DNA of 64,000 nt from Cephalotus follicularis (Eukaryota; Streptophyta; Magnoliopsida; Oxalidales; Cephalotaceae). A program made the position numbers and the translations under genes. Location: contig BDDD01001639.1 of assembly GCA_001972305.1 (NCBI GenBank), positions 1 to 64,000 of the forward strand. The letters are read 5' to 3'. Under the pieces are notes generated by a model. The model was given only the letters and a program-made list of their open reading frames with translations. It ran no database searches and was not told where the DNA came from. Positions 22,940 to 36,600 of this stretch are shown piece by piece. The stretch's first letter is position 1, and each line of letters opens with the position of its first letter.

Positions 22940-25074
22940 TGTTGGAGTAGGGGTGTCCCTGCATGCCACGTTTTGGTATTCAGCTTGTACAAACACTTTC
23001 TATTTATATGATCTGTATTCACTTTATGTTTATGTGCATATATATTTTAACAATGACAAACCATACTATATGTATTATCCCAAACCATCTTAAATGTATC
23101 GGATGATCACCATGTTATCTGAGTACACATATAGTGCCCTGTCCTAAAAGGGTTGTATCTCATGCTTGAGAGGTGATGAGAATGAGATCCTTACTCCCTT
23201 CTGACAAAATGTTCCAAGTCATAGGTTCACTTTTAGGGCAATAGATGAACCGTAAAGACTTGTCGTATTATGCTTGCTCCCGGGGAATGTGGAGGATGGA
23301 TCATCTCATTGCCATTTGGGTTTACCCTAAAGCTAATGCGGGGTGCATGCAAGAAGCATGTCACTGAACTGACCCACCATAGGAAACCTATTTGGAAAGT
23401 CTTACCTATGTCAATAGGATTCCTATAGTATCGGTAGTGTATAGTCTATAGTGACTAGTAGACCATTCATGGAGCTACGTTGTGTCACTAGACCTGAGCG
23501 ACTGGCATGCATTATATTGAAACTGCTTAACTTTGATTTCCGCTTTCCCCAACACTAGACACGTGCTGGCAAAAGGGTTGTCTTTGGATCTTGTGGAAAC
23601 TTCATTGAGATGTATGGGCGAGTTTACAATAAGGAATCGTCACACCAGTAAGAGGGTGATCGACTCTATATTATTTATGTCCGTTGTAGACTTAAAATTC
23701 CTGGCCAGGTATAGGCAGACTGGAATAGGGTTTTCCGGGATAGTCTACCGATAGTCTCAGTGCGCACATGAATTTATAGTTATCGCAGCTTTACATGGGG
23801 GTGACATTATTCCAAACCCCAGGTCGCGGTTGGAGCTAAGTATGACGTAGGATGCATGACACATATGTCGTTGACTGGATAAAGTACTGGTTTGCCGGAT
23901 AACGACTTATAGACATGGGTGATACCATGGATCCGGGGGGTGATAAGGAATCACACCGGGGTCATTTTAATAGTCGGAGACTATTAAAGTGGTCGTACTA
24001 GAACTCCGGGATGTTCTGGGAAACTTATAGTCGTACCAAGGTACAACCGGGCTTTCGGGTCCCTACTATTTTTGGATCATATTGATATGTGCGGGGCACA
24101 TGTCATTAATTAAGAGGATAGCACCCGGGGGGTGTTACTTGGCCTATGAATATTTATTTTGCTAGACTTTATTTATTTCTAAGGAAGTGAAATCGAGCTA
24201 CACCATAAATAGGTCATTCCGGGCTGATGGGTATTTTGGTCATTTGTGAAAAGTTGACTTTTCATGGAGAGGGAGACCAATTGGGCCGAACCCTAACTTT
24301 GTGATGCTAGGGTATGGCCGGCCCAATTGGAGGCTTAGTCACATTAATGTGACTAACTAGTTATTGAAGAAGATAGAACCACCATGGTTGCTTAGAACTT
24401 GTTTGTCCAAGAATAGAAAAGCCATCTTACCTTCCACTTACCATACCATAGCAATTGTAGGTGGAGATTTGCATAAAAACTCTTCCTCCAATTGTCTAGC
24501 TTTTTTAGAAACTTGGAACCAGCAAAAGTGGCTTCACAATTGTTCTTTGCCATGCCAAAGGGAGCAACAAATGTGAAGGATAAAGTCTTGGAGCTCAAGG
24601 AAAGGAATTCCCAAAATTGAAGGAGTAAAAACTTGAGGTATTTTCTTACATCCTTCATCTTTACATGCTATATGGATGTGGTGTGTGAGTTGTTCCCAGA
24701 GCTTTGCCAAGCTCTAGATGTTTTGTTTCTTATGCAGGTTGTGTGTTCTTACTAGGGTTATGCCAAATCCTATCTCTCCTTTAGGGTTAGACAAAGGTTG
24801 GGAATGGTTTAGGGTATGGTGTGCATTACCCTATCCATTCACCATGTTGGCCGTTTTTGGGGTTGGAAAACCCTAGGCCAACCGAACCCTCACATGCTTG
24901 GTTCGGCCTTATGGTCTTTCTAATGACCAATTAGTGATCCTAGGGCCAACTTGGGACATTTTTAGGCAATGGTTATGGGTGTTATTTATGTCGGAATCCG
25001 TTTTTTAAAAATTATACACCCTAATCAAAGTTGCCGGAAACTTTTTTCTTCCGTTGCGTTTCCAAGTTCCAACA
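22940..25074 (+). repeat. 5' LTR of the Angela-like element (2135 bp)
   Basis: It starts TGTTGGAGTAGGGGTGTCCC and ends AAGTTCCAACA. It is collinear with 31248-33696, although the two differ in length. Confidence 0.9.
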
Positions 25075-27209
25075 AGTGGTGTCAGAGCTCCTAATTGCCA
25101 TTAATTGTACCATTTAGAATGTATATTGGCATATTGGAGAGACTTTGTCTCTTGGCCAAAATTTTGAGTCCCAAACCCTAAAGTGAAATGGGATGCTAGG
25201 GTTGTAAAATTCTAGGTTTCAACATGTGGTTGTTTCAATTTCCATTTGGTTGATCTTATGTGGTAAGACTAGTTAAATGGATTGTATGATGAACCAAAGT
25301 AATCTACATTGAGTGTTTATGATGCTAGGGAGCATTCAAGCATTCCGGTGTAATGCTTGGGATCTCAAACGAACCTAAATTAGTCATTGAACGAGAGGTT
25401 CAAAGTGACCAAACATCTATTTTTTAAACAGCTGGAATGTGCTGACTTCCTGCAAATATTTTTTGCACTACCTTCAGTGCAATCTTTCTTACAGTGGTCA
25501 AAGTATTTTGTTACGTTGGTTAGTGACAATTTGAATGTCGGGATTTCCTCTAAAGTGTCCGGCATCGGTTGCTGTGAAACTTGGAAGTTTCTTCACTCCT
25601 ATTGACAATTCCCAATATAATAAATACATTAATGAATATATGTTTTCGGAAAGCTTTTGGATTGCTTCTGTAAGTTTTTTCAGTGCGGTTTTCGCACAGA
25701 GAATGTATGGAAATATTATTAATAGGATAGGCACAGACCGGGGTGGTTTAGACAGAGTTTTGGACACGATACCACGTAACGTGTCATCAAAAATATTGCA
25801 TTAAAATATTCATTAAAAATATTCATTATTTTTACAATGCAATGTATTTTCACTATTAATTTTTGGATGGACCAATGATTAATTTTAGCAAGGAGCTATA
25901 TAAGGGTATAGTAGGTTTTTATTAATCTAGTGGGAGTCGAGTTTTGATTTTGGTCTTTTTACAAAAATGCCCCTAGACATTCTTTTCTTTTCTACGTGTT
26001 TATTAATTAAATATAAAGTGTATATTTTTTGAATTTCTTATACATGCTGGTAGATTGGGGACTAGACCTACCTTCTGATTTCTTTTGTGAATGGAATTTA
26101 ATTGCTTTATTTACTTGGTTTATCATTTGGTCTGTAAAAGGGATGCGTGCGTGCACCAATTTTTTTTCTTATCTTTTATTTATTGAGTATAATAAATTCT
26201 CTTCTCCCCCTTGTATTCTTATTTTTTGAAAGTTACTAAGGACGTAATTTATTTAAATTTTGATACTATGGAGCTTGAAGAGAAGATCAAGAAAGATGCA
26301 AGACTAAGTGAAGACCATGTATGCATGGTATAATGTGTAATATAGTTGAGATTAAATTTTGTTTTCACCTAGGAGACCAAGTGGTCACGTTATGGCACAC
26401 GTGATCACATAGATAGTTAAAGTCCCCAGTCAGGCCACTTTTTAGGCTGCATGAGATGGATGAATTTTTATTTTTCCATACACATCCAAGCATGTTAAGT
26501 CGTTATCAAATGGAATTTGAAGATTAAAATTAATCTAATAACGGTTTTGGCTAAATAAAATGTGAGACCCTAAAATTCCTTCAAACTGAAAATAATAAGT
26601 CCATAAGCGATATGAGCACATGGGTGCTCCGCCGTTGGCCTTCCACTCTTTCATTTACTAGTATTGATATATTAGGGATATCACTGCCTCAGCAGAGGTC
26701 CCCCGTATGACCATTTCTATTAAATTTCGGTGCGGGGTGCACTGGGAGGAAATAACTAAGTTTTGGCATTCTTACTAGCCTACTGGTGGATATCAAAACT
26801 GGTTTATTTCTTTGAGGGTTGTGGGTACGGACTTATACTGAGTTCATACTATTAGCGCCGCCATAGCGCTGGATTGTATGGGTCGGAAGGCCGAATGATG
26901 TATCGGATCTTGCATTTCAAGGGCGAGGCCCTAATGCAAATCAGCCTTTAAAGCCCACCTATTTGGTATTATGGTTTGTCCAGCCCCCAGCGGAGACCAT
27001 AATATGCGAAATAGATTCCGATCCCCACTAGGAAGTGGGAGCTTCCCGAATTCCACATCTGGAGGAGTGGGATACGATTAGAATAGTGGGAGAAGCCATA
27101 ACTTCTAAAGACCAAGGGTTATGGTAATAACATAAAATTGAATTATCTGATAATTTTTTTCTCTTGTTTCCTCTTAATAGGTTGCTAGTTTATCATATCT
27201 GTTATCAAT
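25075..27209 (+). mobile_element. Primer site and leader of the Angela-like element
   Basis: The primer site at 25077-25091 is followed by about 2.1 kb of leader. The GC-richer part at 26560-27060, with GCGCCGCCATAGCGCTGG near 26857, looks like an ordinary leader of this lineage. The block at 25387-25804 has short overlapping frames on both strands and was not identified. Confidence 0.6.
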
Positions 27210-28070
27210 ATGGCTGTCAGCACCGTGATTGCACGTATTCTTGAAACGAACAAATTGGAGGGTCCTAATCTTTTGGACTGGCAACGCAACTTGTGCTTGG
27301 TACTCACGAGCATGAAGCTCAATCATGTTATGACTGATACCGCCTCTACACTGGGAGCTCATCCTACAGATGAACACAAGGACTATGTGGCCAAGTGGTT
27401 AGATGATGACCAGTAGGCTCGTTGCCTAGCGATTGCGGGTATGGTCCCGGAATCGCAAAGACAACACAAGCAGCTGGACACCTTGGGAGCCATACTTCTT
27501 TGGTTGAAGGAGTTGTATGGTGCAAGGTCGAGGACTCAGAGGTTTAACCTCTCTCGATGTCTTTTCTGGATGAAAATGGCAGAGGGTTCTTCAGTCCATT
27601 CTCATGGATTGAAGATGATAGATTTGATAGAGCAGCTGGCTCAATTGGATGTTATTATGGACGACGGTTATTATATTGATCTTATGTTGTCCTCCCTCCC
27701 ACGCTCATACTCCCAGTTCATCACGAATTTCCACATGAACAAGGTGGAATGTACTCTGCCTGGGTTAGTGGAAATGCTTCGGACTGCCAAAGCGGATATG
27801 GACCATGGTAAGTCCAAATCCGACGTGATGTTGATTCCATCCACTTCCTCCTGGACAGCCCCTAAGTGGGGTGGACATAAAAATTCCAAGGGCAAGGGCA
27901 AGGCGTCCATGAAGCCCAAAGGGAAGAAGGGGAAGGCACCACGGGCAGTGGTGGGGGATGCCGTCCATGCTAGGATTCACCAGCTTTCTGATGAGAAAGC
28001 ATGCTTCTACTGCGGGAAGCAAGGACATCGGAGAGCTCAGTGTGCTGAATTTCTCAAGTCCACATCTTGA
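27210..28070 (+). mobile_element. Gag part of the Angela-like element
   Basis: It begins MAVSTVIARILETNKLEGPN with DWQRNLCLVLTSMKL, and ends with a CCHC zinc knuckle (CFYCGKQGHRRAQC). A lysine-rich segment precedes the knuckle. Confidence 0.88.
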
Positions 28071-28094
28071 GGTGCCTCAGGTTCAGGTACTTTT

Positions 28095-31000
28095 ATGATT
28101 GAGTCTTTTCTAGCTTACAATGTTAGTTCAAATTGGGTTGTTGATTCGGGTTGTGGGACTAACATCTGTAATTATTTGCAGGGACTAAGAAATGCTAGAC
28201 AGCTGGAAGCTGAAGACCAGTTGGACTTATGCCTTGGTGATGGGTCGAGGATCCACACCACTTTTGTTGGCGTTTTTTATTTATCTTTTGTAAATGGTTG
28301 TATTTTGGAACTTGATCCATGCTACTATGTAGCGAACATTGTAAGAAATGTAATTTCTGTATCATATTTGTATAGGAAGGGCTGGGAGCTCACTTTTTCT
28401 GCATTAACTTACAATCTTATACATAACAATGTTCAAATGTGTACGGGCCACATTGATAATGGAATATATGTTCTAGATATTAATCAATAATTTGCTTTAA
28501 CAATTCAAAAGGGAAATAGCAGTAAAAGAAAAGAGAGAATGATGATATAAATCCTTCTTACTTATGGCATTGTAGATTAGGTCATCCTAGCGAGGCTAGA
28601 CTAACACGTTTGGTTAAGGATGGACTTTTGGACATCTAGGACGTGGAGTCCTTTCCTACGTGTGAACCATGTTTGATTGGTAAGATGACCAAATCTCCCT
28701 TCTTCGGACAAGGAGAAAGGGCAGTGGACATACTTGAACTTGTCCACACCGACGTTTGCGGACCTATGTCGGTCAATGCGAGAGGAGGTTTTCTCTACTT
28801 CATTACCTTCACCGATGATTTATCACGGTTTGGGTATGTGTTTCTGATGAAACACAAGTCTAAATCCTTTGAGAGGTTTAAAGATTTTAGACTTGAAGTA
28901 GAAAAGCAAAGAGGTAAACCCATTAAATCACTTCACTCTAATAGAGGAGGTGAATACCTATCTGCAGAATTCTAGGGTTATCTGAGAGATAACATAATTC
29001 TCTCTCAATGGACCCCTCCCGGAACACCACAGCATAATGGTGTATCCGAACGGAGGAATATGACCTTGATGAACATGGTCCAGTCTATGATGTCTTTTAC
29101 AGATCTTCTGATCTCCTTATGGGGTTATGCACTGGAATCAACAGTGTACATCCTAAACTGGATTCCTTCAAAATCCATCCCTTCCACACCATATGAGATG
29201 TTTAAAGGGAGGAAACCCAACCTAAGCCATTTGAAGGTTTGGGGTTGTCCGGCTTATGTGAGGAGGCAAGAGCCTTCTAAGCTGGAGGCATGAGCGGATC
29301 GTTGCCAGTTTATGGGGTATCCTAAGGAAACTAGGGGATATTACTTTTACCATCCCAGTGATCAAAAGGTGATTGTATCACCTTCTGCTCATTTCCTAGA
29401 GTCAGAATACCTGCTTGCAGGGAGCAGTGGGAGTATGGTGGAACTAAGAGAGTTACCACCTGGTAAAAGCCCACAGGACGATGAGGAATTAGAGGTTCCT
29501 ACCTTTAGAAACACAGTTGGGGAGGGTTCCCAACCTGAGATGGATTCTCAGAAAGGCACTCCTCATTTGAGGAGATCAAGCCGGGTTTTCACAGAGCCTG
29601 AGAGATATGGGTTTCTCGTTGAAGGAATTGATGAACCCAATGATGTCAATGAAGATGAGCCTGTCAGCTACCAGGAAGCAGTGAAAAGCACTGATTCCAG
29701 GGCATGGTTAGAAGCCATGAAATCCGAGATGGATTCCATGTACGCCAACCGAGTATGGAACTTGGTCGAAGCACGAGATGGGATTACTCCTATTGGGTGC
29801 AAATGGATCTTCAAGAAGAAGATCGACGTCGATGGTAAGATAGAGACTTACAAAGCACGATTGGTCGCAAAAGGTTATAGGCAACGTCATGGGATTGACT
29901 ATACTGAAACCTTCTCACCAGTCGCTATGCTTAAGTCCATTAGGATACTGCTTGCGATTGCCGCTCATTACGATTACGAGATATGACAAATGGATTTCAA
30001 GACTGCCTTCTTGAATGGCTATCTTGATGAGGACATTTATATGTCCCAACCCGAGGGGTTTACATCCGAGGAGCATCCACAAAGTGTGTGCAAGCTCCAA
30101 AGGTCCATATATTGGCTAAAGCAAGCATCCCATAGCTGGAACATTCATTTTGACGAGGCCATAAAGGCTTTTGGCTTCATCAAAAATATAGATGAGCCTT
30201 GTGTTTACCGAGAACAGGATGACCTCAGACTCACTTTCTTGGTACTATACGTGGATGACATACTACTCATAGGGAATGATAAAGGTATGTTGGAGTCCGT
30301 CAAAGTATGGTTATCCAAGAACTTCTCCATGAAAGATTTGGGAGAAGCATCCTATATACTTGGTATAAAGATCTACATGGATAGATCTAATAGGTTGCTT
30401 GGACTCTCCCAAAGCCAGTACATCAGAAAAGTGTTGAAAAGGTATGGCCTTGAGAATTCCAAACGTGGGTTGTTGCCCATAGGACAAGGAATTCACCTTT
30501 ACAAGAGGATGTCTCCACAGATAGCTGAGGAAAGGGAATGCATGAGTAGGCAGCCTTATGCTTCGGCTATGAGCTCCATCATGTATGCTATGCTGTATAC
30601 TAGACCTGATGTCGCTTTTGCCTTGGGAATGGCAAGTCGATTTTAGTCCGATCCCGGTGAGAAACATTGGGAAATTGTCAAAGGACTTTTAAAGTACCTG
30701 AGGAGGACTCAGGATACTTTCTTGACATATGGAGGAGACAGTGTATTGAGACATGAGGGCTTTACAGACTCTAGTTTCAATAGTGATCCGGATGATCACA
30801 AGTCAGTTTCAAGATTTGTATTCGTGCTTAATGGAGGTGCAGTCGACTGGAGGAGTTTGAAGTAGGAAACTACGACCACCACAGAAACAGAATATGTAGC
30901 TGCCTCAGATGCTGCAAAGGAAGCAGTTTGGATGCGGAAGTTAATTGCTGAACTTGATGTAGTTCCAACCATCACATGTCCAGTTGTGGTGCACTGTGAC

Positions 31001-31200
31001 AATGATGGGGCTGTTGCACAAGCCAAGGAACCCAGGTCTCACCACCGCTCCAAGCATATACAGCGTCGATATCACCTGATCAAAGAGATTATAGAGAGAT
31101 GAGACATCACTTTAGAGAGAGTTGCCTCGGAGACAAATTTGGCAGACCCACTAACCAAAGCCATGAGCAGTACAGTACTCGAGCGACAGCGGAGCTCGAT
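28095..31200 (+). mobile_element. Protease, integrase, reverse transcriptase and RNase H of the Angela-like element
   Basis: The protease motif is WVVDSGCGTNIC (about 28130). Next come the pre-integrase HTDVCGPM region and the integrase core (about 28560-29300, with GTPQHNGVSERRN). Reverse transcriptase (about 29640-30400) shows GCKWIFKKK, TAFLNGYLDEDIYM and YVDDILLIGND. RNase H (about 30730-31200) shows TEYVAASDAAKEA and the copia-typical DPLTKAMS end. The order is that of Ty1/copia. Confidence 0.9.
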
Positions 31201-31247
31201 GGGCTTAGGCTATAGGTCTTCGTGGCTTGAAGGGCCAAGTGGGAGAT

Positions 31248-33696
31248 TGTTGAAGTAGGGGTGTCCCTGCATGCCACGTTTTGGTATTCAGCTTGTACAA
31301 ACACTTTCTATTTATATGATATGTATTCATTTTATGTTTATGTGCATATATATTTTAACAATGGCAAACCATACTATATGTATTATCCCAAACCATCTTA
31401 AATGGATTGAATGATCACCATGTCATCTGAGTACACATATAGTGCCCTGTCTTAAAAGGGTTGGATCTCATACCTGAGAGGTTATGAGAATGAGATCCTT
31501 ACTCCCTTCTGACAAAATGTTCCAAGTCATAGGTTCACTTTTAGGGAAATAGATGAACCGTAAAGACTTGTCGTATTATGCTTGCTTCCGGGGAATGTGA
31601 AGGATGGATCATCTCGTTGCCATTTGGGTTTACCCTAAAGCTAATGTGGGGTGCATGCAAGGAGCATGTCACTGAACAGACCCACCATAGGAAACCTATT
31701 TGGAAAGTCTTACCTATGTCAATAGGATTCCTATAGTATCGGTACTGTATAGTCTATGATGACTAGTAGACCATTCGTGGAGCAACGTTGTGTCCTTAGA
31801 CCTGAGCAGCTGGCATGCATTATATTACAACTGCTTGACTTTGATTTCTGCCTTCCCCAGCACTAGACACGTGCTGGCAAAAGGGTTGTCTTTGGATCTT
31901 GTGGAAACTTCATTGAGATGTATGGGAGAATTTGCAATAAGGAATCGTCACACCAGTAAGAGGGTGATCAACTCTATATTATTTATGTCCGTTGTAGACT
32001 TAAAATTCTTGTCCAGGTATAGGCAGACTGGGATAGAGTTTTCCGGGATAGTCTACCAATAGTCTCAGTGCGTACATGAATTTATAGTTATCATGGATTT
32101 ACCTGGGGGTGACATTATTCCAAACCCTAGGTCACGGTCGGAGCTAAGTATGATGTAGGATGCATGACACATATGCCGTTGACTGGATAAAGTACTGGTT
32201 TACCGGATAACGACTTATAGACATGGGTGATACCATGGATCCGGGGGGTGATAAGGAATCATACCGGGGTCATTTTAATAGTCGGGGACTATTAAAGTAG
32301 TCGTACCAGAACTCCGGGATGTTCTGGGAAACTTATAGTAGTACCGGGGTACAACCGGGCTCTTGGGTCCCTACTGTTTTTGGATCATGTTGATATGTGC
32401 GGGGCACATGTCATTAATTAATAGGATAGCACCCGAGAGGTATTACTTGGCCTATGAATATTTATTTTGCTAGACTTTATTCATTTCTAAGGAAGTGAAA
32501 TCGAGCTACACCATAAATAGGTCATTCCGGGCCGATAGGTATTTTGGTCATTTGTGAAAAGTTGACTTTTCATGCAGAGGGAGACCAATTGGGCCGAACC
32601 CTAACTTTGTGATGCTAGGGTATGGCCGGCCCAATTGGAGGCTTAGTCACATTAATGTGACTAACTAGTTACTTTGATGTAACTTAGTTTATTTGGTTGA
32701 ATTTTCATGGTTGACTTGGTCAATTACTTAGCCATGAAGCAAAGCATATACTTGGCTTAAAATTGACCAAAATGGCCGACCATAGGGAGGAGAATAAGTC
32801 AAGATGTGTGTTGTCATGTTCTAAGTGTATTAGAGATAATGTGAGAAGGATTTTGGTTAATGACTTCTCATTGCACACGGCAACACAACATTCCAAGATA
32901 AGTGCATTTGTATCTCTTTGTATCTCTCTTGCACTCTCTCCCACGGCTTCTCTCTCTTTTCTTCTCTTCATCTTCTCTACTGGTTTGAAGAAGATAGAAC
33001 CACCATGGTTGCTTAGAACTTGTTTTTCCAAGAATTGAAAAGCCATCTTACCTTCCACTTACCATACCATAGCAATTATAGGTGGAGATTTGCATAAAAA
33101 CTCTTCCTCCAATTGTCTAGATTTTTTAGAAACTTGGAACCAGCAAAAGTGGCTTCACAATTGTTCTTTTTCGTGCCAAAGGGAGCAACAAATTTGAAGG
33201 AGAAAGTCTTGGAGATCAAGGAAAGGAATTCCCAAAATTGAAGGAGTAAAGACTTGAGGTATTTTCTTACATCCTTCATCTTTACATGCTATATGGATGT
33301 GGTGTGTGAGTTGTTCCTAGAGCTTTGCCAAGCTCTAGATATTTTGTTTCTTATGCAGGTTGTGTGTTCTTGCTAGGGTTATGCCAAACCCTAGCTCTCC
33401 TTTAGGGTTAGACAATGGTTGGGAATGGTTTAGGGTATGGTGTGCATTACCCTAACCATTCACCATGCTGGCCGTTTTTGGGGCTGGAAAACCCTAGGCA
33501 AACCGAACCCTCACATGCTTGGTTCGGCCTTATGGTCTTTCTAATGACCAATTAGTGATCCTAGGGCCAACTTGGGAAATTTCTAGGCAATGGTTATGGG
33601 TGTTCTTTATGTCGGAATCCGTTTTTTAAAAATTATACACCCTAAACCCTAGTTGCTGAAAACTTTTTTCTTCTGTTGCGTTCCCAGGTTCCAACA
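31248..33696 (+). repeat. 3' LTR of the Angela-like element (2449 bp)
   Basis: It runs from TGTTGAAGTAGGGGTGTCCC to GGTTCCAACA, is preceded by GTGGGAGAT and followed by the GAAGA duplication. Confidence 0.92.
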
Positions 33697-36600
33697 GAAG
33701 AAACTTGAGGGAATCTACATGTCGCAGTCTTTGACAGATCGACTGCATCTGAAAAAGCAGTTGTATCAATTACGAATGACGGAGGGTTCGGATATTCGAA
33801 GCCATCTGAACAAGTTCCAGATAATCACCACCCAATTGTCGAGTATTGCGGTACAGATGAATGAAGAAGATTTGGCTCTTATTCTTTTTGCGTCACTGCC
33901 AGAGACCTACAAATCACTTGTGATGACTCCTCTAGTAGGGAAGCAGACCCTGAATGTGGTTGAGGTAACCACAGGGTTGCTAGAAGTGTCTGATTTAAGC
34001 CATTCACAGGCTGGTTAGAGCGATGAAGGATTGGTTGTAGCAAGCAGTCCCGGAAGTGGGAAGAAAGAGCATAAGTTAAGAGGAAGGAGCAAGTCGCAAG
34101 GGGGCAAAAATAATGGCAAGGATCGATCCAAGTCTCGATCCAGAAAATAGGCCCCTGCAGATTTACAGTGTTATTACTGTAAGGAAAAGGGTCACTATAA
34201 AAATCAATGCCCTCAACTTACCACAGATTTGAAGGAATTGCAGATTCGCAGAGAGGCAAATATGGTGACCAGGAATTCGGACAACAGTGATGGAGAGATT
34301 CTGATAGCTTCGGTCGATACACAATGCAATGTAATGGAAGGTAAAAATACTACTGATTCGTGGCTTATGGATTCTTCATGTTCATTCCATATGAGTCCTA
34401 ATAAAAATTAGTTTAGTACATATACTGCTTGTGACGCTGGTAATGTGTTTATGGGAAATGACTATAGCTACAAAGTAGTTGGTATTGGGACAATTAAAAT
34501 TAAAATGTTTGATGGAGTTGTGAGAACCCTAACTGAAGTTAGGCATGTCCCTGAATTGAGGAAGAGTTTGATTTCCTTGGGTACCCTAGATAAATTGGGG
34601 TACAAGTTCACTGGTTGTGATAACATGCTTAGAGTTTCCAGAGGAGCATGTGTGGTTATGAAAAGTCATCAAGTAGGTACATTGTACAAACTTGTTGGGA
34701 GCACTGTTACAGGTGGAGCTGTGGCTGCCTTGGCATCTTCAGAGACTAGAGGTAATGAAGCAGCGTTGTGGCATATGAGGCTGGGCCACATGAGTGAAAG
34801 GGGAATGCAGGAATTACATAAACAAAAATTATTGAAGGGGCTGAAAAATTACAATTTGAATTTCTGTGAATTCTGTGTCTTGGGAAGCAGCGACGGGTCA
34901 GTTTTAAAGAGGCTTCACACACCAGCAAGGGAGTGCTGGACTACGTGCATACAGATGTCTGGGGTCCATCTCCGGTCACATCATTTGGTGGAGCATCCTA
35001 CTTTGTCACATTTGTTGATGACTATTCCAGAAAGGTATGGGTTTACTTTCTGAAATTTAAATCCGATGTATTTACCGTGTTCAAAAGTTGGCATGTGCAG
35101 GTTGAAAATCAAACAGGGAGGAAGTTGAAATACCTACACGGTAACAACGGTGGCGAGTATACGAGCAAAGAATTTATAGATTTCTGTGCTCAAGAGAGTA
35201 TTACATGGTATTTTTCAGTTAGGGGAACCCCGCAGCAGAATGGGGTAGCAGAAAGGTTCAACCGTACTTTACTGGAGAGAGCTAGGTGCATGAGGCTCAA
35301 GTCTGGCTTACCGAAGGCATTCTAGGCAGAGGCAGTGAACACTGCAACATATTTGATAAATAGATCTCCTTCTACAACCATTGGAATGAAGACCCCGAAG
35401 CAACTTTGGTCAGGTAAACTTGCTGATTATTCAGTTTTGAGAATTTTTGATTGCCTTGCATATGTTCATTTGCAGGATGTTGAGAGGCCGAAGTTGGATT
35501 CCAAGTCCAAGAAATGTATTTTTCTTGGGTATGAGCAAGGAGTGAAGGGCTTCAAACTTTGGGATCCAGCTGGGAAGAAAAGAATAGCCAGTAGGGATGT
35601 CGTATTTGATGAAATCACCATGCTACAGAAGGAGGTTGGAAAAGAAGAGCCTGCCAAAGACAGAGTACAGATTAACATCCAAATAGTCAACACCAGCCCA
35701 GGATTGAGTCTATTCAGTCAGCTGAACCAGTTCAGCTGATTGAGTTTGGCAACCATGATGATTCTGTTCATGAGAAGGATACTCAGGAAGATGAACAAGT
35801 TAGCATTGATGTAGTGCAGCAGCAGCAACCATATTCTTTAACTCATGATAGACCGAGGAGAGCTCATCGAGCACCACAACGATATGGTTTTGAGGATATG
35901 GCTAGTACCGTTTTGATGGCTGCAGGTGGAGATCGATGCAGTTATAAGGACATGGTTGGTTTTGCTATTTTGGCTACAGAGGATGATCCTACCACTTTTT
36001 GAGAGGCTGTTACATCCAGAGAATCAAGCAAGTGGATGACTGCCATGACAGAAGAGATGGAGTCCCTACAGAAAAACTGCACTTGGGATTTGGTGGAGCT
36101 TCCCAAGGATAAGAAAGCTATTGGCTGCAAGTGGGTGTTTTGCAAGAAGGAAGCGATATCAGAAAAGGAGGGGGAAAGATTCAAAGCTCGGCTTGTTGCG
36201 AAAGGGTATTCGCAGAAAGAGGGGGTCAACTACAATGAAATTTTCTCTCCGGTTGTGAAGCACACTTCTATTCGGTTCATTTTAGGGATGGTGACCATGA
36301 AGAATATGGAGCTTGAACAACTTGATGTGAAGACCGCATTTCTCCATGGCACACTTGAGGATGACATCTATATGCAGCAGCCTAATGGGTTTAAAGAACC
36401 CGGCAAGGAGTGACTTGTGTGTAAGCTGAAGAAGTCGCTTTATGGTCTCAAGCAGTCCCCATGGTAATGGTATAGACGCTTTGACACTTTTATGATATCG
36501 CATGGGTATAGTCGAAGTGAGTATGATTGTTGCGTTTATTTTAAAGTGTTGAAGGATGGCTCTTATATTTATTTGACATTGTATGTGGATGATATGTTGA

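Larger units (their letters stand above)
22940..33696 (+). mobile_element. Angela-like Ty1/copia element nested in the Tork-like element
   Basis: This is a 10.8-kb insertion flanked by the 5-bp duplication GAAGA (22935-22939 and 33697-33701). The LTRs are at 22940-25074 and 31248-33696, with TG...CA ends. The primer site is TGGTGTCAGAGCTCC at 25077 and the purine tract GTGGGAGAT lies before 31248. Gag, protease, integrase, reverse transcriptase and RNase H follow in copia order. Large LTRs, a leader of about 2.1 kb and polymerase wording such as AMLKSIRILLAIAAHYDYEI fit the Angela lineage. It is broken, with several interruptions. By eye the LTRs differ by about 5 percent, so it is moderately old. 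Confidence 0.93.
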
